Shown in pieces: positions 11,647-23,287 of a DNA stretch of 64,000 nt. This DNA comes from Saonia flava (GTDB taxonomy: Bacteria > Bacteroidota > Bacteroidia > Flavobacteriales > Flavobacteriaceae), in NCBI RefSeq assembly GCF_011927795.1, contig NZ_JAATJJ010000001.1, positions 1,140,666 through 1,204,665 of the forward strand, written 5' to 3'. Positions within the stretch are counted from its first letter, which is position 1. Each line of letters opens with the position of its first letter. The notes under the pieces are model-generated. The model made no database searches. It saw only the letters and a list, made by a program, of their open reading frames with translations, and had not been told where the DNA came from. Made by a program: the position numbers and the translations under genes.

Positions 11647-12171
11647 TTATATCTTATTTATTTTTTGAAGCAACACTTCGTTCTTATATATTCCATTGGA
11701 CAATATCCAGTTCTTTTTTACCCCAACTTGCTCAAATCCTAATTTTTTGAACAAGCTAAGGCTCACAGAATTTTCTTCCAACACATTGACATAAACTTGT
11801 TTTAGGTTTAAAACAGAAAAAGCATAATCACATAAAAGCAAAATGGCCTCTGTTCCCACTCCTTTATCTCTATCGTTTTCTTCTAAAATAACTATACCCA
11901 TACCTGCTCTAAGGTTCTTGGGATCAAAATCAAACAAATCAATCAAACCCAGAACCTTATCATCGTTACATATGCACAAACGTAATTGTTTTACATCATA
12001 AATATCCCTGTGGGCATTATCAAGGTATAATTGTAATACATGTTTGGAGTATGGAGCACTAGTACCGCTTATTTCCCAAAGTGATGGGTTATTTTCCAAC
12101 TGATACAAAAAGTCCAGATCAGTGGGTTCAAGTGCACGTAAATTAATATGTTTTCCTTTTAATATTAGCAT
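11647..12171 (-). CDS. GNAT family N-acetyltransferase, RimJ/RimL-like
   Basis: A 174-residue acetyltransferase of the Acetyltransf_3 type related to RimJ/RimL and spermidine acetyltransferases: it begins LKGKHINLRALEPTDLDFLYQLEN, and the acetyl-CoA loop is ENDRDKGVGTEAI, followed by NVLEENSVSLSLFKKLGF. The substrate is unknown. It overlaps dapF by seven bases upstream and lies two bases before mltG, so it is part of the dapF-GNAT-mltG operon. Confidence 0.92.
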   Translation of the reverse strand: MLILKGKHINLRALEPTDLDFLYQLENNPSLWEISGTSAPYSKHVLQLYLDNAHRDIYDVKQLRLCICNDDKVLGLIDLFDFDPKNLRAGMGIVILEENDRDKGVGTEAILLLCDYAFSVLNLKQVYVNVLEENSVSLSLFKKLGFEQVGVKKNWILSNGIYKNEVLLQKINKI

Positions 12172-12941
12172 TCAATGGTTCCTTTAAAAACCTGTTTCGC
12201 AGGACCAATTAGGCTAATATTCTTATACCCTGATCCATTTTTTTCAAAACTAACTTTTAGTTCTCCTCCAGGTGTATTGATCACAATCTCATTGCTAATT
12301 GTTTTTCCAGAATCAAACATAGAAATAGCAACAGCTGTAACTCCCGTTCCACATGACAGAGTTTCATTTTCCACTCCCCGTTCATAAGTGCGCACATGAA
12401 AAGAGTTATCCGATAATTGTTCTACAAAATTAATATTACTCCCTTTTTCCCCATAAACTCCATAACGTAGTTTAGCACCTTCCTTGAATACATTCAAATT
12501 GTCCAAATTTTCTACCATTTGAACATGGTGGGGAGAACCCGTATCAAGAAAAAAGTATTTGGGTTTTGTATCAATTTTGTCTACATTCTGCATTTGTAAG
12601 CTTACCATTTCTTCAGATATGGTTGCATGATGTAGACCGTCCACAGCCAAGAAAGAAGTTTCCTCTTTAACTATGCCCAAATAATTTGCAAAAGCGACCA
12701 AACACCGACCACCATTACCGCACATTGAGCTCTCATTCCCATCTGCATTGTAATAAACCATTTTAAAATCTGACTTTTCGTCATTTTCCAACAAAATGAG
12801 GCCATCGGCACCAATGCCAAACTTTCTGTCACACAAAAAAGAGACTAATTTGGTATCATTTTTGGGGAAAACACCTTGTCTGTTATCAACCATGACAAAA
12901 TCATTCCCAGTTCCTTGATATTTATAAAAAGTAAGTTTCAT
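12165..12941 (-). CDS. dapF: Diaminopimelate epimerase DapF
   Basis: Interconverts LL- and meso-diaminopimelate in lysine and peptidoglycan synthesis, without cofactor. Both catalytic cysteines are visible: in NADGNESSMCGNGGRC and in ETLSCGTGVTAVA. The N-terminal YQGTGNDFVMVDN motif is intact. At 258 residues it is slightly shorter than E. coli DapF (274), as in many Bacteroidota. It is first in an operon with an acetyltransferase (7-base overlap) and mltG. A perfect -7 box on the minus strand (TATCTTTG, 12959-12966) lies ~20 bases upstream, but no good -33 element is seen. Confidence 0.97.
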   Translation of the reverse strand: MKLTFYKYQGTGNDFVMVDNRQGVFPKNDTKLVSFLCDRKFGIGADGLILLENDEKSDFKMVYYNADGNESSMCGNGGRCLVAFANYLGIVKEETSFLAVDGLHHATISEEMVSLQMQNVDKIDTKPKYFFLDTGSPHHVQMVENLDNLNVFKEGAKLRYGVYGEKGSNINFVEQLSDNSFHVRTYERGVENETLSCGTGVTAVAISMFDSGKTISNEIVINTPGGELKVSFEKNGSGYKNISLIGPAKQVFKGTIEC

Positions 12942-12958
12942 GATCCATTCATAAAATA

Positions 12959-12966
12959 CAAAGATA
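12959..12966 (-). promoter_or_regulatory. -7 promoter element of the dapF operon
   Basis: Minus-strand TATCTTTG, an exact match to TAnnTTTG, 18 bases upstream of the dapF ATG. No TTG is found at the right distance, so the call rests on the -7 box and position. Confidence 0.55.
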
Positions 12967-13070
12967 GTTTTATTAAGGTTTTTTTAGCAGTTAAAAAGGA
13001 GTTAAAAGAACTTAAGAAAAAAGTGAAATACAATAATTTTATACTCATCAACATTAAAATTTTATAGTTT

Positions 13071-14462
13071 ATGAAAAGAATAGGCAGTCTTTTATTGGTT
13101 TCGGTATTTGCAGGAGCAATTACCTTAGGAGCATATAAGTTGTTTTTTGAAAGTGAGAATTATAAATTGGTTTCCGATGAAGCCAAAACACCTTTCCAAA
13201 CTGTAAGCTATACATCTACACCTTCTTCATCCAGATTAAGTGATGTAGACTTTACAGTTGCAGCAGAAAACACGGTAAATGCAGTAGTGCACGTAAAAAA
13301 CATGAGTATTAATAGAGGTTCTAACAGTATTATGCAATTTTTCTATGGTTTTGAAGAATCGCAAAGACCTCAAATAGGAACTGGCTCTGGTGTTATTATC
13401 TCACCAGATGGGTATATTGTTACCAACAACCATGTTATTGATCGCGCAGACAAATTACAGGTAACTCTTAACAATAATAAAACCTATGACGCAGAACTAA
13501 TTGGAACAGACTCAAAATCTGATATTGCCTTATTAAAAATAGATGCAGAGAACAATCTCCCTTATTTAGCTTTTGGAGATTCTGACCATGCAAAAATTGG
13601 AGAGTGGGTTTTAGCTGTTGGAAACCCGTTTAACTTAACTTCTACGGTAACTGCAGGTATTGTAAGTGCAAAAGCCAGGGCATTGGGCAATGCAGACCAT
13701 TCCTTTATCCAAACAGATGCCGCTGTGAATCCAGGGAATAGCGGTGGTGCTTTGGTAAACACCAATGGGGATCTAATTGGTATAAACACTGCTATTACAT
13801 CGCAAACAGGTTCTTATGTAGGTTATTCCTTTGCCGTCCCCAGCAATATTGCCAAAAAGGTTGTAGAAGATATTATGGAATATGGCACGGTACAAAAAGG
13901 AATTTTAGGAATACAAAGCCCCAATGTAAATACCCAGTACGCTGTTGAAAATGGTATTAATGAAATTGATGGTGTGTATGTGGGAAATGTTGTTGAAGAT
14001 TCGGGAGCAGATATTGCTGGACTCAAAACAGGGGATATAATCAAACAGATTGATGACATCAAAGTACACAAGTTCTCTGACCTTACTGGGTATATTTCAT
14101 CTAAAAGACCAGGTGACAAATTAAAAGTTATCATTAACAGAGATGGCGATGTATTGACCAAACCAGTGGTTTTAAGCAAAAATAAAACCTTGGAAGTTCC
14201 TGTTATGGGTTTTGTTGTGAAGGATTTATCAGAAAAAGATCAGAAAAAATACAAAACCAAAAAAGGGGTTAAAATTGTGGATGTACCTCAAAAGTATCGA
14301 GGATATGGTTTGGTTGATAAGGTTTTGATTTCTGTCGATGAAGAAGAAATAGATAACATTCAAGAGGCAAAAAAAGTTTTTGAGAACATTAATAGATATG
14401 AACGCACCAGCATTACTATTCTAACGGAAGATGGTGAAAGGGAGCGGCTCATATTTCAATAA
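13071..14462 (+). CDS. HtrA/Deg-family periplasmic serine protease
   Basis: A DegP/Do-like protease and chaperone that degrades misfolded envelope proteins. Of 463 residues, 1-24 form a signal peptide or anchor. The trypsin-like domain has the triad His121 (NNHVID), Asp151 (KSDIALL) and Ser224 (NPGNSGGAL). Two PDZ domains follow, around residues 275-365 and 370-463; the second is shortened and divergent. Monocistronic: divergent from dapF and closed by a clear terminator at 14481. No sigma-E-like site is recognisable. Could equally be named DegQ or DegS-like, but the two PDZ domains favour the DegP/DegQ group. Confidence 0.96.
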   Translation: MKRIGSLLLVSVFAGAITLGAYKLFFESENYKLVSDEAKTPFQTVSYTSTPSSSRLSDVDFTVAAENTVNAVVHVKNMSINRGSNSIMQFFYGFEESQRPQIGTGSGVIISPDGYIVTNNHVIDRADKLQVTLNNNKTYDAELIGTDSKSDIALLKIDAENNLPYLAFGDSDHAKIGEWVLAVGNPFNLTSTVTAGIVSAKARALGNADHSFIQTDAAVNPGNSGGALVNTNGDLIGINTAITSQTGSYVGYSFAVPSNIAKKVVEDIMEYGTVQKGILGIQSPNVNTQYAVENGINEIDGVYVGNVVEDSGADIAGLKTGDIIKQIDDIKVHKFSDLTGYISSKRPGDKLKVIINRDGDVLTKPVVLSKNKTLEVPVMGFVVKDLSEKDQKKYKTKKGVKIVDVPQKYRGYGLVDKVLISVDEEEIDNIQEAKKVFENINRYERTSITILTEDGERERLIFQ

Positions 14463-14480
14463 AATGTTTCATAGCGTAAG

Positions 14481-14507
14481 CACCCTCATCACAGAGGGTG
14501 TTTTTTT
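14481..14507 (+). terminator. Intrinsic terminator of the Deg protease gene
   Basis: Seven-base GC-rich stem (14481-14487 with 14494-14500), six-base loop, then seven T. It lies 18 bases after the protease stop codon. Confidence 0.92.
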
Positions 14508-14662
14508 ACATATAAGCTATAAAATTAAGTAGCTATGCAATGATAAATTAAAGGTTCTGCCATACTAAAAACCACCTTATTGGCGTTTTTTTTTAATAAT
14601 TGGCATTATTAAATTATTTTAGCCTTTCCCTAAATTTATTATTAACACATAGAACCACTTAC

Positions 14663-15289
14663 ATGAAAGCCCACAAAACACTTTTCATTATACTCACCCT
14701 ACTGGCGTTTAATCTACAATTTGCCCAAAATACCCAAGAAACACAGGATAAATTATCTTTGGATGAAGGTTCCATTGATAGCCAATTTGATTTCATCACT
14801 ACAAAATCTGGAAATTATAGAGCAGATGGCAAACGGTATGAAGTAGTAAGGGTTATTCATTTAAATAAACTCAAAACCAATGTATTAGATAGTCTAAATG
14901 CCGCCAACAAAAAAGAGTCGGAACTAAAGTCCCTAATAACTACGCACGAAACCACTATAAATTCTTTGAAGGATAAACTAGACCAAACTTCTACCCAATT
15001 AGCCAGTGTTACGGAAGAAAAAGACAGTATGTCCTTTTTAGGAATGGGAGTGTCCAAAGGGCTTTATAATTTAATTTTATGGTCTATAATCGGTGGGCTT
15101 TTATTGTTCCTTGCAATGTTCATTTTCAAATTTAGAAACAGTAATGTCCTTACACAGGAATCCAAGAGCGCTTTGTCCGAATTGGAAGCGGAATATGAGC
15201 AACACCGCAGAAGGGCCTTGGAGAGAGAACAAAAAATTAATAGAGAGCTGCAAGATGAACGAAACAAACATAAGAAGAAAACAACTTAA
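14663..15289 (+). CDS. Membrane-anchored coiled-coil protein of unknown function
   Basis: A 208-residue protein beginning MKAHKTLFIILTLLAFNLQFAQ, a clear signal peptide; this decides the ATG at 14663 over an upstream TTG at 14600. Residues ~70-115 form a heptad-rich coiled coil (KKESELKSLITTHETTINSL region), a membrane helix follows at ~130-155 (LILWSIIGGLLLFLAMFIF), and the C-terminal tail is a highly charged helix of Glu/Arg/Lys. Relatives in flavobacteria sometimes carry the label tRNA (guanine-N1)-methyltransferase, apparently borrowed from the nearby trmD; no methyltransferase motif is present here. The function is unknown; the form suggests an envelope or cytoskeleton-like scaffold. Confidence 0.85.
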   Translation: MKAHKTLFIILTLLAFNLQFAQNTQETQDKLSLDEGSIDSQFDFITTKSGNYRADGKRYEVVRVIHLNKLKTNVLDSLNAANKKESELKSLITTHETTINSLKDKLDQTSTQLASVTEEKDSMSFLGMGVSKGLYNLILWSIIGGLLLFLAMFIFKFRNSNVLTQESKSALSELEAEYEQHRRRALEREQKINRELQDERNKHKKKTT

Positions 15290-15300
15290 TTATTAGCAAA

Positions 15301-15324
15301 AGCTCCTTTTAGGGAGCTTTTTTT
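15301..15324 (+). terminator. Intrinsic terminator
   Basis: Six-base stem (15301-15306 with 15313-15318) extended by flanking A:T pairs, six-base loop, T run after. Ends the coiled-coil protein transcript. Confidence 0.88.
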
Positions 15325-15336
15325 AGCCCTTATAAT

Positions 15337-15780
15337 ATGATCATTATCACAAAAGCCTCCATAAACAATCTTCCAGATATTTATCCTCTATTTGATTTAT
15401 ATCGAATTTTTTATGGACAAAAATCTGATATTGAGGCCGCCAAGAATTTCTTGAATTTAAGAATGGAAAGTAATGAGTCTATCATCTTTGTGGCCTATTT
15501 GAAAAATAAGCCCATTGGTTTCACTCAACTATTTAAAACTTTTTCATCGGTATCTTTAGAGTCTTCACTTATATTAAATGATTTATATGTTGACAAATCT
15601 TCAAGAAAAAAAGGAGCTGGAAAAGCATTATTAAATAAAGCAAAAGAATATTGTATTGATAAAAAATACAAGGGACTGGCCTTAGAAACCCATATAGATA
15701 ATCCAGCTCAGACACTTTATGAAAAATTGGGCTGGAAAAAAGATTCCCAATGTTTTCACTACTTTTGGAGCCCTAAATAA
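15337..15780 (+). CDS. GNAT family N-acetyltransferase
   Basis: A 147-residue GNAT acetyltransferase. The acetyl-CoA loop reads SSRKKGAGKALL near residue 88, preceded by LNDLYVDKS and followed by ALETHIDNPAQTLYEKLGW, the usual beta5-alpha4 segment. The substrate cannot be deduced. It lies between a terminator and trmD, 29 bases before the latter, and could share its transcript. Confidence 0.9.
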   Translation: MIIITKASINNLPDIYPLFDLYRIFYGQKSDIEAAKNFLNLRMESNESIIFVAYLKNKPIGFTQLFKTFSSVSLESSLILNDLYVDKSSRKKGAGKALLNKAKEYCIDKKYKGLALETHIDNPAQTLYEKLGWKKDSQCFHYFWSPK

Positions 15781-15809
15781 GAACAAAATCTACCCTTTAG
15801 ACACTAAAT

Positions 15810-16484
15810 ATGCGCATTGACATAATCACTGTACTGCCAGAATTGTTAAAAAGTCCATTTGAAGCTTCTATTTTAAAAAGGGCCATAGAAAAAGGACTTG
15901 TGGAAGTACACATGCACAACTTAAGAGATTATTCGGACAACAATTATAATCAAGTCGATGATTACCAATTTGGTGGTGGTGCAGGTATGGTGCTTATGAT
16001 AGAGCCCATAGACAAGTGTATTTCTGGTTTAAAAAAGGAAAGAGAGTATGATGAAGTCATTTATATGACACCAGATGGCGAAACCCTCAACCAGAAAATG
16101 GCAAATGGTTTATCCCTGCAAAAAAATCTGATTATTCTTTGTGGCCATTATAAAGGAATAGACCAACGGGTACGGGATAGTTTGATTACAAAAGAAATTT
16201 CCATTGGGGATTATGTATTATCCGGTGGCGAATTAGGAGCAGCTGTTTTATGTGACACCATTATTAGATTAATTCCTGGTGTGTTGAACAATGAAACTTC
16301 CGCCTTAACGGATACATTTCAAGATAATTTATTGGCACCTCCCGTATACACAAGACCATCGGAATACAAAGGGCTTAAAGTCCCTGATATTCTTTTAAGT
16401 GGTAATTTTCCCAAAATTGAAAAATGGCGAGAAGAAAAAGCAATGGAAAGAACTGAAAAACTAAGGCCAGACCTTTTAGAATAA
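15810..16484 (+). CDS. trmD: tRNA (guanine-37-N1)-methyltransferase TrmD
   Basis: Adds the methyl group at N1 of guanosine 37 next to the anticodon in tRNAs reading CNN codons, preventing frameshifts. The 224-residue protein has the SPOUT trefoil-knot motifs: [12 protein letters not shown] at the start, [27 protein letters not shown] and [14 protein letters not shown] (SAM-binding knot). Length is normal for Bacteroidota. It precedes rplS, as in many bacteria, but a separate promoter for rplS lies in the 134-base gap. Confidence 0.98.
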   Translation: MRIDIITVLPELLKSPFEASILKRAIEKGLVEVHMHNLRDYSDNNYNQVDDYQFGGGAGMVLMIEPIDKCISGLKKEREYDEVIYMTPDGETLNQKMANGLSLQKNLIILCGHYKGIDQRVRDSLITKEISIGDYVLSGGELGAAVLCDTIIRLIPGVLNNETSALTDTFQDNLLAPPVYTRPSEYKGLKVPDILLSGNFPKIEKWREEKAMERTEKLRPDLLE

Positions 16485-16516
16485 GTACCTGACCAACAAA
16501 AAATAATAAAAATACC

Positions 16517-16546
16517 TTGTAGGTTTTAATTTATAGAGTATTTTTG
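16517..16546 (+). promoter_or_regulatory. Promoter of rplS
   Basis: A TTG (16517-16519), 19 bases, then TATTTTTG (16539-16546): a full match to the Bacteroidota TTG-N19-TAnnTTTG promoter, giving a leader of about 65 bases before rplS. Confidence 0.8.
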
Positions 16547-16618
16547 CAGTCGATTAAAATCAACCTCTGACGAAGTACGTGAAAGTTGACTTTAAAAAAT
16601 CAATAAAAAAATAGAAAA

Positions 16619-16969
16619 ATGGAATCATTAGTAAAATTTGTTCAAGACGAATTTGTTCCAAAAAAAGATTTTCCTAAATTCTCTGCCGGTGATACAATCA
16701 CAGTATACTACGAGATTAAGGAAGGCGAAAAAACACGTACACAGTTCTTTAGAGGTGTTGTAATACAAAGAAGAGGTACTGGTGCAACAGAAACTTTTAC
16801 AATTCGTAAAATGTCTGGAACCATAGGGGTAGAACGTATCTTCCCAATTAATTTACCAGCTCTTCAAAAAATTGAAGTGAACAAAAAAGGTAAAGTTCGT
16901 AGATCGCGTATCTTTTACTTTAGAGGTCTTACTGGTAAAAAAGCAAGAATCAAAGAAGTTCGCTCTTAA
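16619..16969 (+). CDS. rplS: 50S ribosomal protein L19
   Basis: A 116-residue L19, a protein at the 30S-50S interface. It starts MESLVKFVQDEFVPKKDFPKFSAGDTI and shows the conserved RTQFFRGVVIQRRG and GVERIFPINLPALQKIEV segments. It has its own promoter and a strong terminator 23 bases after the stop, so it can be expressed independently of trmD, as high demand for a ribosomal protein would require. Confidence 0.99.
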   Translation: MESLVKFVQDEFVPKKDFPKFSAGDTITVYYEIKEGEKTRTQFFRGVVIQRRGTGATETFTIRKMSGTIGVERIFPINLPALQKIEVNKKGKVRRSRIFYFRGLTGKKARIKEVRS

Positions 16970-16991
16970 TAAAGCAAAAATATTAAGTATT

Positions 16992-17022
16992 AAGCCTGTG
17001 ATTTAATCACAGGCTTTTTTTA
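16992..17022 (+). terminator. Intrinsic terminator of rplS
   Basis: A perfect 11-base stem (16992-17002 with 17006-17016), three-base loop, and a run of T to 17021. Very strong. Confidence 0.93.
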
Positions 17023-17487
17023 TGAACAATTGTTAACAACTATAGTTCATAACGTGTTTATTTTTAATTCGTTATAAAGTTTGTTTCTTCTCAATTTTAT
17101 TCTACATTTATTCCATGGTTTTAAAGATTGAACGATTTATTTCGAACAATATAAAAGCCAGATAGAGTTAGCGTTCTTTATTTTTTTGCAGTTGTTCATA
17201 AACTAGATTTTTGGATATTTATATTTAAAAAAATAGGTAAGAACTATGAAACTAAAAAGTTTGACTTGATGGTTTCTAAAGTGTTGAATTACTTTAAGTA
17301 TTTAAGTTTAGGCTTTATATTTAAGATAATGAAAGCCATAACCGCAAAAAAAAGAAACATGGAGTAGTTAAACAGTTGTATAATTGGTAACGAAAAGTGT
17401 TTTAAACGTTGAAATAGTGACTAGAATGCAATCAATGGTTGCCGATTCGTGCTAGGCGCGAAGCAAAAAATTTGAAAACTATTTCTA

Positions 17488-17535
17488 AAAAGCCATATCA
17501 CTGTACTTGTACAACGATATGGCTTTTGTTTTTCC
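17488..17535 (+). terminator. Strong intrinsic terminator inside the rplS-icd gap
   Basis: Perfect 12-base stem (17488-17499 with 17516-17527) with a 16-base loop that itself holds a small palindrome, followed by TTTTGTTTTTC. It stands 500 bases after the rplS terminator, so it must end some other transcript, perhaps a non-coding RNA. Confidence 0.8.
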
Positions 17536-17582
17536 ACAAATAACATTCAATTCTTCATAGCCCTAAAGTTTAGTACGATCCC

Positions 17583-17614
17583 TTGTTTTTTCACTGGCTT
17601 AAATCGTATATTTG
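17583..17614 (+). promoter_or_regulatory. Promoter of the isocitrate dehydrogenase gene
   Basis: TTG (17583-17585), 21 bases, TATATTTG (17607-17614): a perfect -7 box with a slightly long spacer. The start codon is 25 bases further on. Confidence 0.7.
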
Positions 17615-17636
17615 CTCCGCTTAAATTAAACCGTAA

Positions 17637-19859
<2,223 letters not shown>

Positions 19860-19877
19860 AAAGGTCTTAACCAAATT

Positions 19878-19917
19878 AAAAAGCCCATCCCATTAGTATT
19901 TGTGATGGGCTTTTTTA
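19878..19917 (+). terminator. Intrinsic terminator of icd
   Basis: AAAGCCCATC and GATGGGCTTT arms pair over ten bases around a 14-base loop, followed by a T run. Twenty bases after the stop. Confidence 0.9.
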
Positions 19918-19984
19918 TAAAATTACCACTAAGTACTTTTAAGCCCTAGATTTTCTATTTACATTTATGAAAATTATTCTTTAA

Positions 19985-22384
19985 ATGAAATGGTTGCACA
20001 AGCTGCTTTTTTTGTTGGTTGCACTCTCGCCCCTTCTAACAATTTCTCAACAAAAATATACTCTCAGTGGCACCATTACAGATAAAACCAGTAATGAAAC
20101 CCTAATTGGGGTTACCATAGCCATTCCTGAGCTAAGAACTGGCACAACTACCAATGAATATGGATTTTATTCCATTACTCTGCCGGAAGGCGAATATACT
20201 TTTATGATAACCTATTTGGGTTTTCAGGACATTGGTCAAAAGATTTTGTTGAACGAGAATAGGAAAATTAATTTTAGTTTGGCTGAAGAAGCCGAACAAT
20301 TGGAGGAGGTTATTGTATCAGAGAATATTGAAAAATTAAACATCAGAAAACCCGAAATGAGTGTGAATGCACTTGAGGTAAAGACCATAAAAAAAATTCC
20401 TGTAATTCTCGGGGAGGCAGATGTTATAAAATCCATTATACTCCTACCTGGGGTGAGTAATGCTGGTGAGGCATCTTCAGGCTTTAATGTCAGAGGCGGG
20501 GCGGCAGACCAGAACCTAATTCTACTGGATGAAGCCACTATTTTTAACACCTCTCACCTTTTTGGCTTTTTCTCTGTTTTTAATCCAGATGCCATTAAAG
20601 ATGTAAAACTATTCAAGGGTGGCATTCCCTCTAGGTATGGGGGAAGAGTTTCATCCGTACTGGAAATTTTTCAAAAAGAAGGAAACAGCAAAGAATTTAA
20701 AATGAGCGGTGGTATTGGTGCTGTTGCCAGTCGATTATTGGCAGAAGGACCAATAGTAAAAGATAGGTCGGCCTTTCTTATTGGCGGAAGAGCCTCTTAT
20801 GCACATCTTTTTTTACCATTTTTTAATATTGACAACAAAGCCTATTTCTATGACCTCAATACTAAATTGAGTCATCGAATAAATGAAAATAACAGCATCT
20901 ACCTATCTGGTTATTTTGGAAGGGATGTATTTAGTATAAATGATAGTTTTATAAATACTTATGGGAATTCCGTAGGGAATTTTAGATGGAACCATTTATT
21001 CTCAGATAAGCTCTTTTCAAACTTATCACTTATTTATTCAGACTATTATTATGGTTTGGAATTGGATTTTGTAGGGTTTGAATGGAATTCTGGCATCCAG
21101 AATTTTAATGTAAAATATGACTTAAAACACTATTTAAGTGACAAATTACAAATCAACTATGGGATTCACAATAACTATTACACCTTTAATCCTGGTAAAA
21201 TAAAGCCCAATAGCCCAGATTCTGGCATTGTAGAAGACCAATTGACCAAAAAATATGCAAATGAGTTGGCCGAGTATATAGATATTGAACATACTATAAA
21301 TGAAAATTTAAGCCTAGAATATGGTCTTCGTCTAAGTAGTTTTAATCGTTTGGGGCAAGATGAAATCAACGTTTATGAAAACAACAATCCTGTTTTTTTT
21401 GATCCATTCTTGCTTATATATCAAAGAGCAGATCCTATTTCAGTGAATGAACCCGGAAGAAAAGGCAGTTTGGCAAATTTCACAAATTTGGAACCAAGAA
21501 TTTCGATGTCTTACTCCTTTAACTCCAAAAGTTCCATAAAAGCAAGTTATATACGAATGGCCCAATACCTACATTTACTCTCCAACACCTCTTCCCCTAC
21601 TCCTTTGGATGTATGGACACCAAGTGGCCCTTTTGTAAAACCTCAGCTGCTCAACCAATATGCAATGGGTTATTTCAGGGATATTAAAAATGGATCCTAT
21701 TCCTTTGAAACAGAAGTTTTTTTTAAAGATGTAGAAAATAGGATAGATTATATCGATGGTGCTGACCTTATTGCCAATGATGCCATTGAGCAGGTAATTT
21801 TAAATGGCGAGGCGAGAGCTTATGGACTAGAAATTCTTTTGCGAAAAAATGAGGGTAAATTCACTGGTTGGTTGGCATATACCTTATCAAAATCTGAACA
21901 GCGAACACCTGGCAGAACACCTACTTTTAACAGTGGACGATCCAATTTGGAAACGGGGATTAATTATGGGGAATGGTACAACACTCCTTATGACAAACCA
22001 CATGATATAGCTCTTTATGTAAATTATGAATTAAACAACAAATGGAGTTTTAACTCCAACTTTATTTTCCAAACAGGACAGCCAACCAACTACCCTGTGG
22101 GACAATTTCAGTTCCAAGGCTTAACCATTCCCTACTATGGATTACGAAATAAAGAGCGGTTGCCCAATTACCATAGAATGGATATTTCAGCTTCCTTAAC
22201 TCCCAAAAAAAATGAAAAAAGAAGGTGGGATTCCGAATGGGTCTTTAGTATTTACAATGTGTACAATAGAAAAAATGCCTCATCGATTAATTTTAGGAGA
22301 AATCAGGATACCGGGATAAATGAGGCAGTGAGAACCTCTATTTTTGGTGTTGTGCCCGCGGTCACCTATAATTTTAAATTCTAG
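19985..22384 (+). CDS. TonB-dependent outer membrane receptor with carboxypeptidase-like N-terminal domain
   Basis: A 799-residue outer-membrane receptor. A signal peptide (residues 1-21) is followed by a CarboxypepD_reg-like domain (KYTLSGTITDKTSNETLIGVTI), a TonB plug (~residues 115-225, with GFNVRGGAADQNLILLDEA) and a beta-barrel ending in aromatic TYNFKF. Unlike SusC, which is ~1000 residues, it is of the shorter receptor class. It is followed three bases later by a DUF4249 lipoprotein, a pairing frequent in Bacteroidota. The substrate is unknown: no enzymes for a sugar, metal or siderophore are adjacent. Confidence 0.95.
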   Translation: MKWLHKLLFLLVALSPLLTISQQKYTLSGTITDKTSNETLIGVTIAIPELRTGTTTNEYGFYSITLPEGEYTFMITYLGFQDIGQKILLNENRKINFSLAEEAEQLEEVIVSENIEKLNIRKPEMSVNALEVKTIKKIPVILGEADVIKSIILLPGVSNAGEASSGFNVRGGAADQNLILLDEATIFNTSHLFGFFSVFNPDAIKDVKLFKGGIPSRYGGRVSSVLEIFQKEGNSKEFKMSGGIGAVASRLLAEGPIVKDRSAFLIGGRASYAHLFLPFFNIDNKAYFYDLNTKLSHRINENNSIYLSGYFGRDVFSINDSFINTYGNSVGNFRWNHLFSDKLFSNLSLIYSDYYYGLELDFVGFEWNSGIQNFNVKYDLKHYLSDKLQINYGIHNNYYTFNPGKIKPNSPDSGIVEDQLTKKYANELAEYIDIEHTINENLSLEYGLRLSSFNRLGQDEINVYENNNPVFFDPFLLIYQRADPISVNEPGRKGSLANFTNLEPRISMSYSFNSKSSIKASYIRMAQYLHLLSNTSSPTPLDVWTPSGPFVKPQLLNQYAMGYFRDIKNGSYSFETEVFFKDVENRIDYIDGADLIANDAIEQVILNGEARAYGLEILLRKNEGKFTGWLAYTLSKSEQRTPGRTPTFNSGRSNLETGINYGEWYNTPYDKPHDIALYVNYELNNKWSFNSNFIFQTGQPTNYPVGQFQFQGLTIPYYGLRNKERLPNYHRMDISASLTPKKNEKRRWDSEWVFSIYNVYNRKNASSINFRRNQDTGINEAVRTSIFGVVPAVTYNFKF

Positions 22385-22387
22385 GCC

Positions 22388-23287
22388 ATGAAGAAATGTT
22401 TATTTATTTCCTTTTTTTTATTCTTCCTAATTGGTTGTGAAGATGTTATTGAAGTAGATGTCCCAACCGAAGCACCAAGATTGATCGTAGACGGATTAAT
22501 TAGAGTGGACAAAGAACTTGAATTTGTTCCTGTGGAAATAAAAATTACAGAATCCAGTAACTTCTTTGGAGAAATTCCAGTTTCGGGTCTGGAAAATGCA
22601 GTAATTCAATATGGTGTACCCCGTGCCAATGCACCCGAATTGTTTGAGGATTTGTATTTTTCTTCTTTGGCCGAAGTGGAACTGGGAAGTGGCATTTACG
22701 TACCCGACCCCAATTTTTCATCTGATCAACGTATTAGAACGCCAATGATAGAAGATGGGATAGTTTTTATTTTATCCCTTGAACATAAAGGACGTAGATA
22801 TTTCGCAAGAACCCCATATGTACCAACTGTCCCCATTACTAATTTAGAACAAGGTGAAGGAACTCTTTTTAATGAGGATGATACAGAAATTATTGTTTCA
22901 TATACAGACGCTCCAGATAGAGAGGATTTTTATCTTTTTGATTTTGGCTTTAACAACTATGAAGTAACCGAAGATACTTTTTATCAAGGACAAGAATTCA
23001 AATTTTCCTATTTCTATGATGAAGACTTGGAAACTGGAAGAGAAATAGATATTAGTATTCTGGGTGCTGATCTTACATTTTACAACTACATGAGCCAATT
23101 AATAGATGTAAGCAGGGGTGATTTTAATGTTTTTAGCACACCCGTGTCAACAATTAGGGGCAATATTTTTGATGTGACAGATTTAGATAACGATGAAATT
23201 TTTGATAATGTAAACCAATCCAACCTATTTCCCTTGGGTTATTTTGCAGTGGTACAGGAACATAAAGCTTCTATTGAGATTGAATAA
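22388..23287 (+). CDS. DUF4249 domain lipoprotein
   Basis: A 299-residue lipoprotein with signal peptide and lipobox (FFLIGC) at residues 12-17, then the conserved DUF4249 beginning EVDVPTEAPRLIVDGLI. The remainder is beta-rich and acidic, consistent with a surface- or periplasm-exposed beta-sandwich. It directly follows the TonB receptor and very likely works with it as an accessory lipoprotein, by analogy to SusD-type partners, though it is not homologous by eye. Its 3' end overlaps the convergent GAF gene by 17 bases. Confidence 0.93.
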   Translation: MKKCLFISFFLFFLIGCEDVIEVDVPTEAPRLIVDGLIRVDKELEFVPVEIKITESSNFFGEIPVSGLENAVIQYGVPRANAPELFEDLYFSSLAEVELGSGIYVPDPNFSSDQRIRTPMIEDGIVFILSLEHKGRRYFARTPYVPTVPITNLEQGEGTLFNEDDTEIIVSYTDAPDREDFYLFDFGFNNYEVTEDTFYQGQEFKFSYFYDEDLETGREIDISILGADLTFYNYMSQLIDVSRGDFNVFSTPVSTIRGNIFDVTDLDNDEIFDNVNQSNLFPLGYFAVVQEHKASIEIE

